Below are positions 11,876-24,330 of a stretch of DNA of 64,000 nucleotides, one piece after another. The notes below the pieces were generated by a model. The model saw nothing but the letters and a program-made list of their open reading frames with translations. It had not been told where the DNA came from and ran no database searches. Within the stretch, counting starts at the first letter, position 1, and each line of letters starts with the position of its first letter. This stretch comes from Utricularia gibba (taxonomy: Eukaryota; Streptophyta; Magnoliopsida; Lamiales; Lentibulariaceae), in the NCBI GenBank assembly GCA_002189035.1, contig NEEC01000004.1, forward strand, positions 3,348,001-3,412,000, read 5' to 3'. The position numbers were made by a program, and so were the translations under genes.

Positions 11876-13482
11876 TGTATGGACGCCCCACATCTCCGGT
11901 TACTCGAAGCGCAAGTGCTGCTAAGGCAGCAACTCGGAAGCACCAACCTGCTGCTACTGGACCATCCCGAAGGACCCAGTGTCGCAGCACCAACACCCCA
12001 ACAGAAGCTTCTGTTCCCACTGAGCATGAGCATCTCTAGTGCTTCGGTACCCAGCCCCTGCTGCTGCTGCTGACGAGCCGGAATATTCAATGCCGAATCC
12101 CTCGCAGCAATTTCTGGTCTCGAGAGCCCGCAGCCCACACAACCGGAAGAAATTGCTAGAGAAGAAGGTCAGGCAAAAGAAATTCCTATTATTCACTCAT
12201 CCCCTTCTCCAGTACAGGAAGAAGCTTCCCCTGAAGAGATCACCGTTGATGAGGAGGTGGATCTCTGGATTTCTGAAATGGAGCATGCCGCTAATGAAAG
12301 GCCATGCCTACAGTTCCTTCCCGGAGAACAAGATGTAGATGAGGCCACTCAGCCCACACAACGAGGTAAAGGGCAGCACGATCGCACAAAATTCTGGCGA
12401 GACCGAGCATTGGAGTCCCCTGCCTGGACTTAACTGAAAAATATCGTGAGGTTTTTAGATAAGAATGCCCAACTTTTATTTAATCTCCTCACCTCTCGCC
12501 GAATTTTGTTTGATTTCAAATTGCATACGCCTACTTTAGTGCATCTGAACTTACTTGCTGATATTAACCGTTTATTTCATGCTTCCTCTGAGTGGCGTAG
12601 ATTTTCTGAAATTAGCTTATCGGTTTATCCCAAACTTGTTTTCGAATTTTAAACTAGTTTTGAGCTATGGATGTGGCTAGTAATCCCCTTGCTGAGGATT
12701 TGATTTCTTTTCGCCTTGGTGGTAAAAATTTTTGCATGTCTATAAATGATTTTAATGTGGCTTTAGGCTTGGTTTCTGAATATGATTTAGCCACTACTCG
12801 TTACCTCCAAGCATTTTGTGATTATCCTAAGCATTTTAATGTGCTGAATGCCTATGCTTCCATGTCTGTCTATGAGCCCCCATATTCTGTACACAAACTC
12901 AAGGCCCATTACTTGAGGGCCCTTGCTCTTTTAGTGTTGAACAGGTATTTGGGAGGCTGTTACACTGCAACCCGACAAGGCACCAGCATCATTGCCAATG
13001 TGATCGTGTTTTTTCTGTGAGCGATGATGAAGAAGCTCCCCATCAATTTGAGATGGTGGATTGTCACTCAAATGCATTCCATCACTGCCAAGAATGAGAG
13101 GGTGCTCCCCTTTGCTTCCCTCATCATAAAGCTCACCCAACATCTCAAAGTGAACCTTGACAAACAGACCCCTCAGATAGATAATCATTTCCGTTATCTA
13201 GATTTGGATGACTTGTTTTCTTGCAACTACTTAAAGGAGATTGAGGGGAAGACTGTTTTTGTACAAGTGGGTACCAAAAGTACCATTACTTCCATGCCTC
13301 CCTTCATTAGGAACTCATATGGTGCGCCAACTGACATTCCTCTAAGCACTGCACCTTCAAGCCCCACCAAGCACACCCTGTTGCTAGCTATTCAGAGTCT
13401 CCAAGAACAAGTTTCTGCACTTTCAACGAAACTGGACACTCTCACAGCTACTGCTTCACACACCCGCATGCCCCATGACTAA
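11876..13482 (+). pseudogene. Extra ORF of the Athila-like element (plant transposon protein type)
   Basis: Starts MYGRPTSPVTRSASAAK, a low-complexity Ala/Ser/Pro region that shifts frame near 12039. The folded part runs in pieces over 12446-12652, 12667-13020 and 13024-13482, each ended by one stop. The block LGGKNFCMSINDFNVALGL is the best anchor; a related block (LVGKNFSLSIAEWNVALGF) occurs in the ORF at 28459-29133. The tail is a coiled coil (SLQEQVSALSTKLDTL). In Athila elements this place holds the so-called env-like or ORF3 protein of unknown role. I see no convincing transmembrane protein. Confidence 0.8.
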
Positions 13483-14367
13483 GGTACCCTACACTGGACT
13501 TGATGATGAGGGCATCCTCAAAATTAAGTATGGGAGAGGAGTTTATGTTTATTTTTATTTTCTAGTATTTTCTGGACATTAACTTATGTGTTACACTGTG
13601 TTGAATTTTTTTTTCTGTTTTCGTGCTTCATGTTTTGATTTTCCTTTTTTTTTGTGAGAAAAAATCCCCACTATGCTCCTCAAGTATATTTGCTTCCATG
13701 AATAAGGCTAGAATTTTTAGGATTGATCATACTTAGGTTCATAAATTCTTTGCTGCAAGGAAAATACTTCAATTATTTTTCTTTCTAGATATCAAGCTTT
13801 TGTTGCATGATTTAAGAAAGAATATACCATGACTATGATTACATTTTCATTGCTTGTATATATTATGTTGTGAATAAATTTTTGCTGCCCCTGTAGTGAT
13901 CAGACCAAGGCGGAAAAAAATATATGAAAATAATTGGGAGAGAAAAAAAAGAAGAAAAAAAATATTAGGGGTGCCAAAGGTAAGGATGTTTGGGAGAGAA
14001 AAAAATTGTGTGGTAATCACCACACATGAGGTTTCGTAATCCAAATATTCTTCCCAAAGCGGGGATCTCTATCTGAAAAAAATAAGAGAGAGAAAAAGGT
14101 CTTGAATCAATATAGTGTATGTTCTTTACTGTTTTTATCTTAATAATGATAGTGTATAAGTAGTCATTAATTAAGTCTTATTCTGATTCATGCGAACTTG
14201 AGTGACTTGCCTTAATTTGATTGAAGGACAGGAAAAGAATTGAAGTAAACGCCTGCTGTAGGAACAATGTGCCTTAGTAATGCATCACGACTTATGTTCT
14301 GCCCTTTTTCGTGGACTGCTATGATTTTCATACTTGAGGACAAGCATGATTTTAGTGTGGGGGAATA
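13483..14367 (+). other. 3' untranslated part and polypurine tract of the Athila-like element
   Basis: Non-coding, with A/G-rich stretches (13910-13960). It ends in TTGAGGACAAGCATG followed by GTGTGGGGGAATA (14355-14367), the polypurine primer site directly before the 3' LTR, as is usual for Athila. Confidence 0.75.
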
Positions 14368-15644
14368 TGTTAAGTGTCATTTTCTAGTTACTTATTAAGT
14401 ATTATTATGTATTAATCTAGTGTTAAGTTGCCCAATTGAAGATTCATATTGATAAATATTGTATTTCCTTAGAAAAATCATATTTTATTATTTTCTATAT
14501 ATTTTCTCTCTTTTTCATGCTCTTTGACCCGAGACATGTCAGGAGACTATCGCGGAGTGTTGCAGAAGAATTGCAGGAGTCAGACTCTGACTTTTCGTGC
14601 CTTGTACGCGACTTGGAACAATTATGGGTGGAAGATTGACACTGGTCAAGCCCCCTCACTTACGGTATGTCAGAGTTTACAACAATGATTAGGCGCTAAC
14701 TTGCATGCAAAGGAAAGCTGCTGGCGCATGCAAGATAGAAGGAATGATGGGAAAGGGACTCAAAGAAGTTAATGCACGTGGGGAGTGATATAAAAGCCAT
14801 TTGGAGCACTTAGTTTCGAACTTTTGAACCTTTATTTCAGTACTTAGAACTTTTGCGTTCTTTCTCCCCTCAAGGAGGAAGAACACTTGGTTTTCAATTT
14901 CATTTATGTTTTTCATGATCCTTTTGGACTAAAACCCTTTAGTTTATGGGAGAAGATGAAGTTTCTTTCTAAGTCTTGAGCACTACACTCGGTTCTTCGC
15001 TGAATTCAATTCGGATTTCGCATATTCCACGCATCTTGGTTCCGTGTTTCTGTAACGACTCCTAGTCAAGGTCCATGATTAGTAGGCCACTCTTCGCGGA
15101 TTTTGGTGTAGATCAAGGTGAAGAGCACCAACTCCAACTCTACCGGTTCGAGGGAAGTAGCAGATTGTTTGTGACCTAGGTACCACGACAGTGGATAGGT
15201 TGTGACCTCGGAGCTGCCACTGGCCATTGGCAACAACTTGGCACACGCACGCAATTCGGTTTTGAAGGCAATCCTTTTGTCTTCCTAATCGTCCAAGGGG
15301 GAATCACATGAGGATATTCCTGTGCATCCTTGTCAATCAGAGTGTAAGGGAAAGTAGGCTATTCCTTGCTCCTATAACCAGCTATTCAGAAGAAATCAGT
15401 GAAAACCAAGGTAAGGATGGACAAAAGAAGGAGATGAAATCTCATTCCCAAAAACTGTATCCCATAGTCAAGACCCATCACTTAGATTGTGTCTTTCATT
15501 TCTGCATTTCACAAACCCCCCTTTTACAAAACCATTTTGTAGAAGTTCTTTACAAAACACTTTTCACGAAAAACAACTCCCTGAGATCGATACTCGTACT
15601 CGCTTTTTGGTGCTTAAAATTTGTTGAGGAAACGACACACAACA
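14368..15644 (+). repeat. 3' LTR of the Athila-like element
   Basis: About 1277 bases from TGTTAAGTG to ACACAACA. Its first ~645 bases match 4816-5413. The sequence TATAAAAGCCA (14788-) is conserved in both copies and is the probable LTR TATA box. The right flank is the GTATT duplication. Confidence 0.9.
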
Positions 15645-15649
15645 GTATT
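15645..15649. repeat. Target-site duplication GTATT (right)
   Basis: Pairs with 4811-4815. Confidence 0.9.
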
Positions 15650-15801
15650 CATATACATGCCAGAACAATATTATTATAATATAAAATTTTATTAAATATT
15701 AATTATTTAAAATTAATTTTAAAAAAATTGATTCAAACCAAATTAAATACACGGCCAATTGGCCATTTGAATGCATTCAAATAAAGACTATGCTAACCCA
15801 C

Positions 15802-17412
15802 TGATAAACAAAAAATTTGTGCAATTCGTTAATTTACAAATTTCTCCTATCAAATAAAATTTATAAATCTAATTTACATCAAATCATATGAAAAATATGA
15901 CCATAGTAGACTAGGCTCGAACACAAGGAGATAGATGCTTGCTATGTGAAGGTCAATACAGTGAATAAGTGTCACGTTGATGAATTTGGTCTTAACTAAG
16001 ACTAAGGCAAAGTTGCGATAAAATGCAGTAAAGAAAAATAACAAGTTTATGAACTCGGTTGTTTCTGGAATGAAATGGGTGATGCCTTGGGATTTCTAGT
16101 AGATGTATGCTTATCACTAAACAAGCTCACACAAACCATAAATCAAACAACTAACACACAAGATCTAGGTCTACCCGGATTCTTGTTTTCCCTCTAATCT
16201 TTGTCTACCTCTAATTAGGGTTGTTAAGCTGGGTTTCACTTCTTCCCCTTCTTGGATCTATCCTGATTTGTTAAGGAAGTGGTGTGACTTATGGTTGATT
16301 AGGTCTAAAGATTGACTAGCACAAATTTCCCCTTTTCACCCCAAGGCACCTCCTAAGTGATTAGCCACTCATGACAAGGGAAAGGAAAATGTTTTCATAG
16401 TATATCCTAAGCAACATTCTGGTTTCAAAATGAAACAACAACAAGCAATGCATAACAGAAATAGAAAAGACAAATTGTTCATGCAATAAATCTAAAACTA
16501 GTTTTAGCTAGAAACAGTATGCATCAAGAACGAAAAATTAATCTTCAAAGAGAAGTTGTGTTCTTCAAGAACGAAAAATAAATCGTCATTCCCTTCCTTC
16601 TTCTACCCCCAGAAACCTTCTCCAGAAAGTTGTTCGTGAGTCTCTAATGGAATATCTGCTTTCTCTCTCTATCTTTTCCCTCTTTTTGTCCAAAATCTCC
16701 CTTTCTTCTTCTTCTTACCTCCAATGAGCAAAAATAGTATGTGCTTACCTCCAATGAATGCTGATTGTCACTACTGCGTTTTCTTCTTCTCCTTTTTTTT
16801 TCATTCTCTTTCTTTTTTTTTTCTTTCTACAGAGATCGAGACCATTGAGAATTTAGAGTTCAACTCAGGTAATTGTTGCTTTCCCTCTTTGTATGTGAGT
16901 GTGGGCAATTCACTCTCCTCCTTATTCCTCAAGGGGTCCATTCTACTCCTCTGAGTTGTTCTCATAACCTCCCTGTGCTCTTTGCTTTGCCGTCTACATA
17001 CGCTCTTTTGTTGTGTGTTGCTTTTCAAGACATGTGTCTCATTGCTTTTTTGATGATGATGTTTTTCTGACCCTTTTGTTTTTGCTATCTGCAAATTTCG
17101 TGACAACCAATCTTCCATGAAGGATCAACACATGCCACTTTGGTTAAAAAAAATCTTGAATGCACCAATCCGATTACATTGAACATGTTGCTACCTCATG
17201 GAAATAATCAAGGGAAAACATGCTCATGGTTCATAAATGGCCATAACAAAATTCATGCATTCTGTGCATCATGAAAACATCCCGCATTTGTAAGAAAATT
17301 CCTCAACCATTCACAAAAATCTCCTGATGATAACATTGCACTACTAAATTACTCTTAACTTAGACTAACGCCATAAAAATAAAAATAAAAATACAGCAAT
17401 GCAGCGATGTTC
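15802..17412 (-). mobile_element. Truncated family A LTR element fragment
   Basis: Begins TGATAAACAAAAAATTT, the reverse complement of the family A LTR end, and follows the LTR to about 16712. It then jumps to sequence that is the reverse complement of about 29565-30205, the internal 3' tail of the element at 24331-31514. The missing piece covers the U3 end of the LTR and the adjoining tail, so this is a deleted 3' end of a related copy. No second LTR and no duplication were found. Confidence 0.82.
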
Positions 17413-18550
17413 GTTGATATTTATGAATATTTACCACCTTGCCTGTGGCATTTTGCTTATTCTTGCATATAGAGTCAACTAATTTTGTTGCATGATTTAG
17501 TTGATATTTAAGATAGGGAGTGAAAAGGGGTGGCAACATCTCTTGGCTCTGTTTCTACTAAATTTTTTTGGTCTTGAATGATCTCAAACCCAAGATGTAT
17601 TTAGTCACCTCAAATCTTTCTACTAATTTTATTTTCCATTCAGATATCATATTTTCATTGTTTCTATTATACTTCTTCTAGCCTAACTATCTAGAATGTA
17701 CAGAGTACTATTATTCTTGTTTCTTGTATATCCCAATTACAAGAAATATGCATCTACTGTATTATACCATTCTTTTGGAGCTTATATCAATCCAGAAAGT
17801 GCTTTTTGTAGTTTTAATTCCTTTTTGAGGCCATTTTTAAGAGTAAATCCAAGAGGACATTGCACATATATGTCTTCATTTAGTTTCCCATTTAGAAATA
17901 CACACTTGATGTCTAGATGGTGCAAATTTCACCAATGATTAGGAAAACAAAAATGCGGATTAGGAAAACAAAAAAAATTAAGAAATAATATGAATAGATT
18001 TAGGTTATTTTAAATTATGATATTACAAAAATGCGGATTAAAATTAATGGAGTAAACCATACCTACTTGATTTAAGTAATTGCATCAATAGATAACTTTT
18101 ATTAGAATTTAAAATGTAATATATATATGTTATTATGTATTCTATTAGCACACTATAAGTATATGATTTCATGTTTGAGTCAATGTTTTCACACGAATAT
18201 GATTTATATGTTTTAGTAATACTAGAATTGTTTTTATGTGCAATGATCCTTCTCAATTAATTCATGAGATCCCCTTGATTTAATTATAGAAAAATCATGT
18301 TCATTGACGTGAACAACATATTATAAATATGAATGACTTTTGCATCAAAATTTAAAAATTGAAAATCACTTCTCATTTTTTTAGAAGCTAGAAAACCAGA
18401 AGCAATTCTAAAGAAATAATACAAAACACAGCCCAAGTCATATATATAGAGACTAGTTCATGTGAGATTACTTAGTTCTAGATAGATCTTACATACTCTT
18501 ATGCCATATGGGTGTGAGAGTTGTTGTGCATGAGTATCCCAAATAACCTT
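17413..18550. other. AT-rich spacer around the copia relic
   Basis: Apart from the copia relic, no coding pattern or RNA gene is visible. The direct word AAAATGCGGATTA occurs twice (17949 and 18026). Confidence 0.4.
17560..17945 (-). pseudogene. Ty1/copia reverse transcriptase relic
   Basis: On the minus strand the pieces read LDIKCVFLNGKLNEDIYVQ, then LKKELKLQKALSGL, then APKEWYNTVDAYFL and NENMISEWK, in the order of copia RT (D-K-AFLNG, KALYGLKQAP, NSEMISEFK). Two or more stops and the loss of the YVDD region show it is dead. Only about 130 residues of the domain remain. Confidence 0.82.
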
Positions 18551-18812
18551 TAGACCTTGTTTGATATGAAGGTATAAAATTGATTTATAATGGATTTAAT
18601 AAAATTATTTTATTTGATATTTAGGTATAATTATGCCAATTATATGGGTATAATGATAATTATAATTTATACCCATATATTACTCTCATACATGGAATGT
18701 ATACTCAGGGGGAGGGGTGTGCATATTTTTATACCTACACATTTTAGGTTATCTTAACCTAAATAATTTAAACTCATCAATATCTAAATATACCAATGAA
18801 ACAAAGTCTTGT
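18551..18812. mobile_element. Possible MITE-like inverted-repeat element
   Basis: The ends AGACCTTGTTTGATA and, inverted, AGACTTTGTTTCATT form an imperfect terminal inverted repeat. The middle holds a perfect 12-base inverted repeat (ATATGGGTATAA at 18642-18653 and its complement at 18667-18678), so the whole could fold back. I could not find a convincing target duplication, so the call is tentative. Confidence 0.35.
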
Positions 18813-20840
18813 GAAAAAGATTGTGGGTGTAACAGCCTTCTTGTTGATGTAGAGGAGAAGCCATAAACAAGATCATCTATCTATGATTTAGAGTTCTTTC
18901 TGATGAGAAAGCATAAGCAAGCTTGTTTAGCCTGTATCGAAGATGGATATTGCTTATAAAATTACATACAAACACATGTTTATAACATGTTACTTCACAA
19001 ACAAACTCTTGGTCCTTTATGGCTTTAATTTTTTGAAATGATATTATTATCAAACTGTTAATAAGATAATTGTTATACATTCCACTACATAATTTACTTT
19101 TTAAACATTCAAAGAAAAAAGTGCATATTTGTCACAAGTCATAAATGTGACAAGTACATAAAGAAATATATCAATGGATTGGATAAATAAATAGTATGTC
19201 TGCTTAGTTGGGGTTCATATATCTTCTAAAGAGCCCACACTCCAACTGTCAAAACAAAAACAAAAAAAATTAGGAGTGGAAGCATTCCAAGGCAAAAACT
19301 TCAAGGATTTGAAGATGCAAAATACTTCAAATCCTGAAAATGATTAATTTTTAGATGCATCCAACTGACATAAAAACCAATGAATTGGTTTTCAGATGAA
19401 ATTAGACTAAGGAAATGGTCACTAAAGAAGTATTCCCCAAAGCTTCAAACACAAATTCACATTTCAATGCATTCCTCTTCTATTTTTCTCATTCAGGAGA
19501 CCATAAGTAGTGGCAAATAGTGATGGAGTTCTAGACCCAAAACGATCATCCCAAAAAATTAAAGATTTTTTTTATATTTTGCATACAAATCAGAAGTTAA
19601 TTCCACAAGGTTGAGGGAGCTTATACTAATCAATACAAAGATCTGCCCCATGTCCCATATGCCATGAATTGGGGGAAATGGGCCAAACACCCCAATTTTT
19701 ATATTCCATCTATAATTTACCTTGATTTTATAAACATTTTACAAATTATAAAAAAAATGATTTCTTCTTTGAATTATGCTTTCAATTTATGATTTTTTTT
19801 TCATATTTGTAATTTTAGCAAAATTGTTAGATGTATTTTTTAATACATATATTGTTACAAATATATTAAAATTTAAACTCTAAGATTTCAATTTTAATAT
19901 AATTTAATATTTGAGATTTAGTTTTTTTTATTTCAAATTTAAGTGTTCAGAGTTTTGAATTTGAAATTTATGTTTATGCTTTAATATTTAAGAGTTTACG
20001 GTTTTAAATTTAAATTTTAGAATTTAGTAATTTAAAGTTTAAAACTTAGAGTTTTGTATATATAATTTTTATTTAGTATTTTAGATTAGAATTAAAGATA
20101 TGGGGTTGGTGATTAGATTATTTTGAATTTATGATTTAATACTTAAAACTCAAAAGTAAAATTCATGGTGTATGTTGGTGGGGTTCTTTTGGGATTTAGA
20201 TTTATAATATAAGGTTTTATGTTAATTTTTATATATTTCTTTTTTGTACTAGTTATTGTATAAATTAAAATTTAACTTAAGGTGTTTTGTAAATGATATT
20301 TAAGCATGGGATATTTTGCAAACAAAAATTAAAAATAGAGTATTTGACAAAGAAATAATATGAACAAAGAAGGCATTAAATTGGGTGAACCAAGATCCAT
20401 CATACTTCGCTCCTATGTTTTCAACCTGGAATTTTTTGGTCACGTGGAAATCTTCTGGGCCCAGGTCAACCCGATCAAACTCGATCAAACACAATATGCT
20501 CAGTGCAAGCAATCATGAGCCAACTTGTACATGTTTAACTAGAATAATTCTTAAATGCCTCATGGTTTTCTACTTTCAAAAATAATAATAAAGAGTCAAA
20601 ATATTTCGTATAAATCACAATAACAACAAATTATCAATCACAACTATAAATACATTTGTCATTGAAATCACACTTGTCAGCTTCCACAAGTGTTATGTTC
20701 TACATATTTTTAGATATCAATTCAATAATGTTAAAATTCAAATCTTCCCCCACTTCAACACTTTCCGCATTCAGCAAACTTATATGATGAAGAAATTCAA
20801 CTATTAGCATTTTAAGAATTTAATTATAAAATATGTAAAC
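18813..20840. other. AT-rich intergenic DNA, no gene seen
   Basis: The part 19860-20200 consists of many degenerate words like AATTTAGAGTTT and TTTAAAGTTTAAAA, a low-complexity pattern. No open frame with recognisable content. Confidence 0.5.
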
Positions 20841-20849
20841 AAACATCCA

Positions 20850-22440
20850 TCTTCATGTTCAAGACTTGTTTTCTCTACCACTAAAGTTTCTATTTCTTCA
20901 TAAATTGTCTTTTCAATATCTTCAACATCCAAAAATGAATCTTCCTCATTTTCCAAAACCCATGTATAAATTTCTGCAATTTATCATTGTCAATGGGGTT
21001 CATAATGCTCTTGTGCAACAATCCACCTACATATTTTTAACATTATAAGAAATTTAGAAATTAAACATTGAAGAAAGTAAAAAAAATACATTATCTCTCT
21101 TGCAATTTTTTATAATAATTTGCATATACCAGATCATCTAGTCTTTGATATTTGAATCTATTACATTTCATGGTGTGTATTTGATCAAAAACTTTCTAGT
21201 TTCTTTCATATCTGAAATAAGAGCTTGTTTGCCCAAGCATCTTGATTGCAAACTCTCTTAGCAATAGGACACTTGAACCAAAGTATCTCCACCATTTGTC
21301 TTAAAAACAAAATGTGTTAGCAATCTATAGTTTTTAAAATTAATAGTAATGGTAAAAATGCAACAAACATACTTGGTTGTATTTTATTATTTCTGGTTGA
21401 TGCTATAGTCATTTCCCTACTGAATTTTTTCATTTCATCACAAATAGATCCATCTTTTTCAAATATTGCTCATGTTCTCTAGTTCCTTTTGCACAAACCA
21501 TATCTAAAACATCATGTATCACTTTGTCAATCTTAGATGCATACTCTAGATTATATTGGAAATAAGGATTCAATCAAAACACTGCAGCATGAAGACTTTT
21601 TCTGAATAATTAGACCATCGGTTCTCAATTAGTGAAGGGTGCATACAATCATTTATTGTCTTGAAAAATGATCTTGATCACCTTTATAACATTTAGCATT
21701 CTTTCATGCAAAAATCCAATTGTTGGCCTTTTATTTTTATCCGCCATCTTCAAAAATTTCATCAAAGGCTCTAGTATCTTGACCACAATCAAACAATCAT
21801 TTCATATTCCACTATCTATCACAATGTTAATAAATTATTGGTCTTTCTTGTATTTTCCTATAATTGAACTAAATTCTCAATGTAAAGCTAAGGATTGAAG
21901 ATCTTCCTTACACTAAAGAAAGCTATGAAGTGTAATAAAATTTGTTGTAAATATTATTTCAGCTGGCCGAATAATTTCTCTCCATCCTTCCCTTTTTCTT
22001 AACCATGCATGCCAATGTTCATGTTTATACACAAATCTCAATGTTTTAGTAGCTCTATGGACAAGTTTTTGAATGCATGGCAACTTTCCAATATCTTTAA
22101 ACATCAAATCAACATAATGTGCAACACACAGAGACCAATTTATAAACAGAAAATAATCTTTAATGAGTACTCCTGCAACTTTGTAATTAGAAGCATTATG
22201 AGCAATAATATGCACAACATTTTTAAATAAGTGAAACAATGTTCCAAAAATTTTAACTTAATCAGAAGCATTCATTGACTTACAAAAGATCATCCCATTC
22301 AAACTATCAAAGATTGATGGATGGTTTCTATCCAACCCTCAACCATTATACTACAACCGCCTCCTTCCACGACCTTCAAATACTATCAATCCAAATCTCT
22401 AACACTTGTTTCACTTTTCTCAATAAATTCATACGTAGCT
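20850..22440 (-). pseudogene. hAT transposase relic
   Basis: Read on the minus strand: a DUF659-like part (NGMIFCKSMNASD, then HIIAHNASNYKVAGVL, CVAHYVDLMFKDIGKLP, REIIRPAEIIFTTNFITL), then a degraded centre with ENRWSNYSEKVFMLQCF, and at 21180-21320 the hAT dimerisation block (WWRYFGSSVLLLREFAIKMLGQ). The acidic C-terminal end (ENEEDSFLDVEDI) lies near 20880-20990. Frames change several times. The zinc-finger BED domain is missing and no terminal inverted repeats were found. Confidence 0.85.
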
Positions 22441-22479
22441 TTGATACAACTATCAATCCAAATCTACATCAAGGAATAA

Positions 22480-23800
22480 CATTGACTGAGGTGCCAAGAT
22501 CACACATAGTTACATAAATCTTTGTCTTTCCAATGATAACAGAAATTGAAAACATACCAAAATCCATATACTTACGTGGTATTCTCCTTTGAATAATGGA
22601 TGAAATATTTTTAATGAAATGAATCACTTCTTGCTCTACCTCTGCTTTCTTCTTGAGAACCTATTAAATCATATCAAGAAGAAAAATAAGAACATTTACT
22701 TTCTTTATCATTTTCATAAAATTTTTTAGTCATTTCTTGTCTTTGTTCTTTCTTTGAATCCTCATTAGGAAGGATGGTGGTATGACCAATGGCTTGGTAT
22801 GAGGAGCTTCATTTACATCCTTCTCCTTGACATCTTTAGGTGGCTTCGGAACATTATTGCTCTACATTGATGAGCCATCTGGATTCTCACAAATGATCTC
22901 CTCGTTGACATCTAAATCACTGTCTACAACTTTCAACTCTTTTTTTTCTTGACCTATCCACCTTGTTTGTGAACCATGAATAAGAGTTTGGTAGGTCTAG
23001 TCCACTTCTCAATGAGATGGCCTTGATATCCTTTGGATTCTACGTTGGTTGTGATGGCAATTCTCCTTCATCTCTAGACGGTTCATAACTTGTGCTAGCT
23101 GAGTAATCTGACCTTGAATACTTGTAATTTGACCTTTCATATCATTCTGCTTAGCATGCATCTTGGAGGTGCTTTCAACGAGAGATTTCACCATGGCCTC
23201 CAAACTATTGTTCGGTTGGTATAGAACCATGTGCTGCTCTGGAGGTCCAATTATCTGCAGCACATGGTTCCCTAATGATGGTACTTGATCAAGAGATATT
23301 AGTTGTACGTCTTTCCTTGGTTTTGATAAAATGCATTGACTTCACTCATCGGCATTTCATGAATTCTCAGTCATTGATCAATGAGATGAAGTTGAACTTG
23401 AGGCTCCTTGATATCCTTCCTTTTGTTGAAATAAGGCTTGAAACCCAAGTAGCGCATAATAAATCAAGAATTTTTGAACCATCTGCTCCCATATGGCAAT
23501 AGAAGACAGTGGAAGTCCATAAAGTCACTCCAAAGCTCGTTCGGTAAGGTTGAAGAGAAAGACTCGTAGCTTGACTTGATTCTCCATTGCTCTCTTGGGG
23601 CGGATGGATGCGCAAGCTGTGTGCAACTCACATAGGTGATAGTTAGGGTCGTTATTTTCCCTTCCAATAAATTTTGGAAGCATCTTGAATAGGTACAGTT
23701 AGAATAATTTGTAATGATTTCTTCCTTAATGATCCATAATGTTGGTCCACGGTTAATGAGAGGCAACATTAGAAAGTTCCCTTGGTGCTATTCTCCTTGA
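22480..23800 (-). pseudogene. Athila-like gag-protease relic, reverse orientation
   Basis: Minus-strand counterpart of the gag at 5538-7674: leader end and gag core (LPLINRGPTLWIIKEEI, then the RIKSSYESF stretch) from 23769 down, the MVKSLVESTSKMHAKQ segment near 23200, the basic block PSFLMRIQRKNKDKK near 22760, and the protease start CDLGTSVNVIP near 22490. It stops just after the protease active site, where the hAT relic begins. Leader sequence may extend to about 23960. Several frameshifts and stops. Confidence 0.87.
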
Positions 23801-24325
23801 GTCTAAGGCAATATGAGTACTTCAACAGGTGCATACATCTGACTACATAATGTTATTCTCCTGATATCTCAAGTGATTGAACAGAACGTCTGCTCCCTAT
23901 TTTTAGCAATAAAAGTTCATTCGACCTCTTGATCCAAAAGATATAGAATTTTTCAGTAAGATCTTAAACTTGAACGACCCCTCGGTAGATCTGACTACAT
24001 AAAAAAAGAATACTTTCGTAGTACTCCATGACAATTACACAAACATAAAGTTACATGCATGATACATAATTGCATAGCAATCGATGCTTAAAAAAGGCAA
24101 CATCAACAATTTCTTTTTTCCTGTTGCCCCATTACAATGTGGAAACTATGTAGCCAATGCAAGTAAATTACATACAATTAAAAAATAATTATATCTAGTA
24201 AATCTAGAGGTCAAATAAAAATTAACATATCTAAATGATAAACATGTTAATTAGATACTTGAAAATTCAGCATCCCTCGAGATACATGAAAAATACATCA
24301 AATCATTAAAAAACTTACAAACAAG
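23801..24325. other. Spacer between gag relic and family A element
   Basis: Contains probable Athila leader sequence on the minus strand up to about 23960, then AT-rich unassigned DNA. Confidence 0.4.
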
Positions 24326-24330
24326 CATAC

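Larger units (their letters stand above)
4816..15644 (+). mobile_element. Athila-like Ty3/gypsy LTR retrotransposon, decayed, with nested insertion
   Basis: The element opens with TGTTAAGTG and closes with ACACAACA, and the 5-base duplication GTATT flanks it exactly (4811-4815 and 15645-15649). Order inside: truncated 5' LTR, gag, protease, reverse transcriptase/RNase H, integrase, an extra Athila-type ORF, purine tract, 3' LTR. A reverse-oriented solo LTR has landed between integrase and the extra ORF. The 5' LTR lacks its last ~680 bases and there is no primer binding site, so one deletion runs from within the 5' LTR to just before gag. Many stops and frameshifts make it immobile. Confidence 0.93.

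Noticed and set aside
11876-13482. Envelope (fusion) glycoprotein of a plant retrovirus-like element
   Set aside because: Athila ORFs here are often called env-like, but I see no signal peptide, furin-type site or anchor, so only the neutral name is used.
19860-20200. Telomere-like repeats
   Set aside because: The words resemble AATTTAGAGTTT but contain no true TTTAGGG repeats, so an interstitial telomere cannot be claimed.
20866-21048. 60-codon plus-strand frame
   Set aside because: Antisense of the acidic C-terminal part of the hAT relic.
22275-22517. 80-codon plus-strand frame
   Set aside because: Antisense of the junction between hAT and gag relics.
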